43,293 nt of DNA, taken from contig JAIETL010000070.1 of NCBI GenBank assembly GCA_019745195.1, positions 1-43,293 on the forward strand, read 5' to 3'. A model generated the notes under the pieces. The model worked only from the letters and a program-made list of their open reading frames with translations, was not told the origin of the DNA and made no database searches. The first letter of the stretch is position 1; every line of letters starts with the position of its first letter. The translations under genes and the position numbers were made by a program. This document shows positions 40,324-43,293 of this stretch, one piece after another. Origin of the DNA: Beijerinckiaceae bacterium (GTDB taxonomy: Bacteria; Pseudomonadota; Alphaproteobacteria; Rhizobiales; Beijerinckiaceae).

Positions 40324-41202
40324 CTATTCAGCCAGTTTCTCGGCGCGGGCCTTGAGGCGCTGCGCTCTGACGAGATGGGGACGATCGAGCATTTCGCCAT
40401 CGAGCCCGATCACGCCCATGCCAGGGTTGGCGGCAAACAGCGCGATGATCGCCTCCGCCTTGGCGAGTTCGGCTGGCGAGGGCGCGAAGACCGCGTTGGC
40501 GATCGGCACCTGCGCCGGGTGGATCGCCATCTTGCCGGTGAAGCCGTCGCGCCGCGCCGCGACACATTCGGCGCGGAAGCCCTCGTCGTCGCGAAAATTG
40601 GTGAAGACGGTGTCGATCGCATCGACCTGCGCGGCGGCGGCCGCGAACAGCGTCAGCGAGCGGGCGAGACGGTAGGGATCTGCATAGCTGCCGTCGGTGA
40701 GGCGGTTGGTCTCCGCGCCGAGATCGGCCGAAAGGTCCTCCGCGCCCCAGGTCAGCGCGGCGAGCCGATGCGTCGCGCCTGCATAGCTGGAGAGGCCGAA
40801 GATGCCGCGGCCGGTCTCGGTCGCGATCGGGATGATGCGCGTGCCGCCATCGGGCAGGTTCCCTTCCGCCTCGCGCACCGCGATCTTGGCGGCGAGATGC
40901 CCGGCATCGACGCCGCCCTCGGCCTTGGGCAGCATGATGGCGTCAGGCGCGCCCGGCATCACCGCGTCGAGATCGGCCTCCGTCAGCCCGGTCGACAGCG
41001 CGTTGATCCGCACGATCAGGAGCGGGCGCTTGGCTTGCGCCCCGACGGCCTTGAGGAATTCGAGCGTAATAGTGCGGGCGTGGGGCTTGGCGTCGAGCGC
41101 GACCGAATCCTCGAGATCGAGGATCAGCGCGTCGGCCCCGCAGTCCAGACCCTTCTGCTGCTTCTTCGGGCTGTCGCCCGGCACGAAGAGGAGTGAGCGC
41201 AT
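40324..41202 (-). CDS. HpcH/HpaI aldolase-family CoA ester lyase (CitE-like)
   Basis: 292 residues. RSLLFVPGDSPKK at the start, ILDLEDSV (29-33), Arg66 in VRIN, and the magnesium ligands Glu129 (ATETGRG) and Asp156 (WGAEDLSADLG) fit the CitE-like CoA lyases, which split or form malyl-, methylmalyl- or citramalyl-CoA. It sits 5 bases downstream of a MaoC hydratase gene, the usual partner in mesaconyl- or itaconyl-CoA routes. No CoA transferase is seen, so the exact substrate is open. Confidence 0.88.
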   Translation of the reverse strand: MRSLLFVPGDSPKKQQKGLDCGADALILDLEDSVALDAKPHARTITLEFLKAVGAQAKRPLLIVRINALSTGLTEADLDAVMPGAPDAIMLPKAEGGVDAGHLAAKIAVREAEGNLPDGGTRIIPIATETGRGIFGLSSYAGATHRLAALTWGAEDLSADLGAETNRLTDGSYADPYRLARSLTLFAAAAAQVDAIDTVFTNFRDDEGFRAECVAARRDGFTGKMAIHPAQVPIANAVFAPSPAELAKAEAIIALFAANPGMGVIGLDGEMLDRPHLVRAQRLKARAEKLAE

Positions 41203-41207
41203 GCCGT

Positions 41208-41705
41208 TCAGACCGCGATCGTGGCAGGGGCGGGGCGCTTGCGCATGAAGGCCTGGCGGCGGCACTGCGCGACCAGCGTGCCGTCCTGCTTGTAGGCCTT
41301 GTGCTCGAACTCGACGATGCCGGCATCGGGGCGCGAGCGCGACTCGCGCTTGGCGACGATCTCGGTGGTGCAGTTGATCGTGTCGCCTTCGAAAAGCGGG
41401 GCCGGGAAGGTGACGTCGGTCATGCCGAGATTGCCGATCGTGGTGCCGACCGTGGTGTCGTTGACCGAGATGCCGATCATCAGGCCCAGCGTGAAGAGCG
41501 AGTTCATCAGCGGCCTGCCCCATTCGGTCTCGGTCGCGCAGAAATGCGCGTCGATATGAAGGGGTTGAGGATTCAGCGTCATGTTGGAGAACAGCATGTT
41601 GTCCATCTGCGTGACGGTGCGGGTCAGCCCGTGTTCGATCACGGAGCCGACGACGAAATCCTCGAAATAGATGCCGCCGCGCTTGTGCCGCTGTCCATCC
41701 GCCAT
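41208..41705 (-). CDS. MaoC-family (hot-dog) acyl-CoA dehydratase
   Basis: 165 residues of the MaoC/R-hydratase fold. IYFEDFVVGSVIEHG at the start, MTLNPQPLHID (about 42-52, containing the catalytic His50) and SVNDTTVGTTIGNLG are family blocks. It hydrates an enoyl-CoA. Co-transcription with the CoA lyase (5-base gap) suggests hydratase then lyase on a branched C4-C5 acyl-CoA, as in mesaconyl-CoA or itaconyl-CoA degradation (inference). Diverges from the transglycosylase gene. Confidence 0.88.
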   Translation of the reverse strand: MADGQRHKRGGIYFEDFVVGSVIEHGLTRTVTQMDNMLFSNMTLNPQPLHIDAHFCATETEWGRPLMNSLFTLGLMIGISVNDTTVGTTIGNLGMTDVTFPAPLFEGDTINCTTEIVAKRESRSRPDAGIVEFEHKAYKQDGTLVAQCRRQAFMRKRPAPATIAV

Positions 41706-41807
41706 GGCCTTGTGTCTCCCTGTGCAGCGGGCATTTCGGCACAGTCCCCGATTCCCGCGTTTAACGGTTCGCTTACCATAATCGGGCCACTCTCCACAGG
41801 CGCGCCT

Positions 41808-42962
41808 ATGTCTCTCGACAACGACCTGGCGGCAGTCTCGCGCTCGAGAGTTCCGATGTTCCTGTTCAGCACGCCGCAGACCAAAGAGACAGCCCCCGCC
41901 AATCCCGTCGTCAGCGCCATCCGCGACGGCGCGCAGAAGACCGGGGCCGGCTTCGACTATCTGCTGAAGACGGCGCAGCGGGAATCGGCGCTGGAGCCCG
42001 ACGCCAAAGCGAAGACATCGAGCGCGACCGGCCTGTTCCAGTTCATCGAGCAGACCTGGCTTTCCATGGTCAAGCAGGAGGGGCCGAAGCAGGGCCTGAG
42101 CGACTACGCCAATGCGATAAGCGAGGGCGAAAACGGCCGTCTGACGGTGGCCGACCCCGCCGCCCGCGAAAAAATCCTGCAACTGCGCACCGATCCGCAG
42201 GTCTCGGCCGTAATGGCCGGTGCGCTGACCCAGAAGAACCGCGATCAGCTCGCCGCGAGCCTCGGCCGCCAGCCGCATGCGGGCGAACTCTATATGGCCC
42301 ATGTGCTGGGCGCGCGCGGCGCCTCAGATCTCATCCGCACGGCCGGCAGCGATCCCACGCGCAGCGCCGCGAAGGATTTTCCTGAAGCCGCCGCCGCCAA
42401 CAAGGGCATCTTCTTCGACAAGACCGGCCGCGCCCGCAGCGTGCAGGAGGTCTATGGCGTGCTCGCGGCAAGCCACGCCAACACGCAGCTCGCCGCCGCC
42501 ACATCGGCCCCGCAGGCCGCGTCCCAGCCGGCCGCCGCTCAGGGTCAGGGCGCCGACCAGCCCGCCCAGATCGCGGCCGCGCTCGCGCCCGGGCGGGCGA
42601 GGGGGCTGATCGGGCTGTTCTCGACCGAAGGCTCGCGCGAGCCGGTCTCGAAGGCCGTCGCCAATCTCTGGACCACGCCGCGCAGCGGCGGCACGCGCCT
42701 GGCCTCGCTCGACGAGGGCTCGCGCTATTTTCCGCGTCAGGCGCTAAACGACGCATCTCCGGTCGGCGTCGCCGGCTCGGCTGCGGCCCAGCCTGCCATC
42801 GCTCCTTCCGCCGTGCCCACGAGCGCGCCGCTGCCGCCCTCACGCCCTGTCGAGCTGACGCAGCCGGCCGCCGCCGCTGCACAGCCGCCGCGCGCCGCAG
42901 CCAAGCCACGCCGCGCGCCACTCGACCTCTCCTCCTTCATGATCCAGCGGAGCGGCACATGA
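41808..42962 (+). CDS. Lytic transglycosylase-domain protein
   Basis: 384 residues. The SLT-like catalytic part is at about 35-200, with the catalytic Glu59 in AQRESALEP followed by SSATGLFQFIEQTW. Residues about 225-384 are a low-complexity Ala/Pro/Gln tail ending in a basic block. No clear signal peptide is visible, so export may be non-classical, or through flagellar or other secretion machinery (inference). It cuts peptidoglycan glycan strands. The stop overlaps the DUF2336 start (ATGA). Upstream are weak CtrA-like half-sites (41761-41778). Confidence 0.85.
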   Translation: MSLDNDLAAVSRSRVPMFLFSTPQTKETAPANPVVSAIRDGAQKTGAGFDYLLKTAQRESALEPDAKAKTSSATGLFQFIEQTWLSMVKQEGPKQGLSDYANAISEGENGRLTVADPAAREKILQLRTDPQVSAVMAGALTQKNRDQLAASLGRQPHAGELYMAHVLGARGASDLIRTAGSDPTRSAAKDFPEAAAANKGIFFDKTGRARSVQEVYGVLAASHANTQLAAATSAPQAASQPAAAQGQGADQPAQIAAALAPGRARGLIGLFSTEGSREPVSKAVANLWTTPRSGGTRLASLDEGSRYFPRQALNDASPVGVAGSAAAQPAIAPSAVPTSAPLPPSRPVELTQPAAAAAQPPRAAAKPRRAPLDLSSFMIQRSGT

Positions 42963-43293
42963 TCGTCCGCCGCTTCCTGCTCTGGGCCCGCACGGCCAAT
43001 GCGCAGGCGCGCGCCGAGGGCGCGGCTGCGCTGGCGGGCGCCTATCTGCGCTCGGGCATGGGCGACGAGGACCGGCGGGAAGCAGAGACGGCGCTGATCT
43101 CGCTGATCGACGATCCTTCGCCGCTGGTGCGCCGCGCCATCGCCGAGGAGATGGCGACCTCGCCCTACGCGCCGCGGAATCTCGTGCTCGGGCTGATCGC
43201 CGACCAGAGCGATGTCGCAGCCCTCATGCTGGCGCATTCGCCCGTGCTAAGCGAGGCCGATCTGGTGGATGCGGCTGCGATCGGCGACGGGCT
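42959..43293 (+). CDS. DUF2336 family protein, N-terminal part (runs off window)
   Basis: Open frame from ATG 42959 to the window end, 111 codons visible. LISLIDDPSPLVRRAIAEEMA, then SPYAPRNLVLGLIADQSDVAALMLAHSPVLSEADLV (split), fits the HEAT-like DUF2336 repeats of alphaproteobacteria. Function unknown. Its start overlaps the transglycosylase stop by 4 bases, so the two are translationally coupled. Confidence 0.85.
   Translation, partial: MIVRRFLLWARTANAQARAEGAAALAGAYLRSGMGDEDRREAETALISLIDDPSPLVRRAIAEEMATSPYAPRNLVLGLIADQSDVAALMLAHSPVLSEADLVDAAAIGDG

Noticed and set aside
41761..41778. CtrA box upstream of the transglycosylase
   Set aside because: TTAA-N7-CTTA has two mismatches; only half-sites are present, so it is not listed as a feature.
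1..43293. CRISPR arrays, complete insertion sequences, prophage genes or rRNA
   Set aside because: No regularly spaced repeats, transposase, phage structural or rRNA sequences were seen.

Overview
The window looks like chromosome from a high-G+C alphaproteobacterium of the order Hyphomicrobiales (Rhizobiales). A Bosea/Methylobacterium-like relative is my best guess. The reasons are the family mix (DUF3126, BTLCP-type transglutaminase-like peptidase, DUF2336, DUF6492, NDUFS6-like zinc finger, rhodanese-ChrB fusion), a full-consensus CtrA box, and two classes of dispersed intergenic palindrome typical of the order. The genus is inference. Coding density is high; only one gene-free stretch exceeds 300 bp (23731-24160).

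Layout. 1-3285: the end of a probable PEP carboxylase, a stand-alone acyl-ACP/CoA synthetase and a DUF1190 lipoprotein-like protein. 3347-4710: tRNA-Leu(UAA), directly followed by a low-G+C two-gene module on the minus strand (AlbA_2/Schlafen-type protein plus an unknown partner), which looks like a small acquired island. 4874-10509: a DUF938 methyltransferase, a CNNM/CBS (CorC/HlyC-type) protein, a CsoR/RcnR-family sensor with its His-rich Ni/Co exporter, and a rhodanese-ChrB/ChrA chromate operon. 10511-18014: a small membrane protein, an FAD monooxygenase, an NDUFS6-like zinc protein, a DUF1624 acyltransferase-like protein, an alpha/beta hydrolase, cysE behind an unusual repeat-rich leader, a LysR regulator divergent from an SHMT-like PLP enzyme, and a DUF3126 protein.

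18191-24982: envelope and signalling genes: a DUF6492 transferase-like protein, gamma-carbonic anhydrase, BTLCP, a tandem-PilZ protein, a PAS protein and a rhomboid protease. CtrA-type boxes lie among them, and one intergenic region (23731-24160) holds a perfect DnaA box, several hairpins and an orphan intrinsic terminator. 25185-33285: a housekeeping block (CBS protein, patatin, hisI, folE, IscU-like protein, yidD, thrS) interrupted by a TetR/SDR pair with two palindromic operators and by a class A acid phosphatase. 33480-43293: DUF2157/GDYXXLXY pair, OpgC plus SGNH hydrolase, a carboxypeptidase-regulatory-like secreted protein, a nitroreductase/flavin reductase pair, a metallochaperone-like HMA protein, a CoA-ester lyase/MaoC pair, a lytic transglycosylase and the start of a DUF2336 gene.

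Most promising for novelty: the AlbA_2 module at the tRNA, the cysE leader with competing stems, and the sRNA-or-attenuator locus between the PAS and rhomboid genes. None of these is proven here; each is stated with the test that would decide it.
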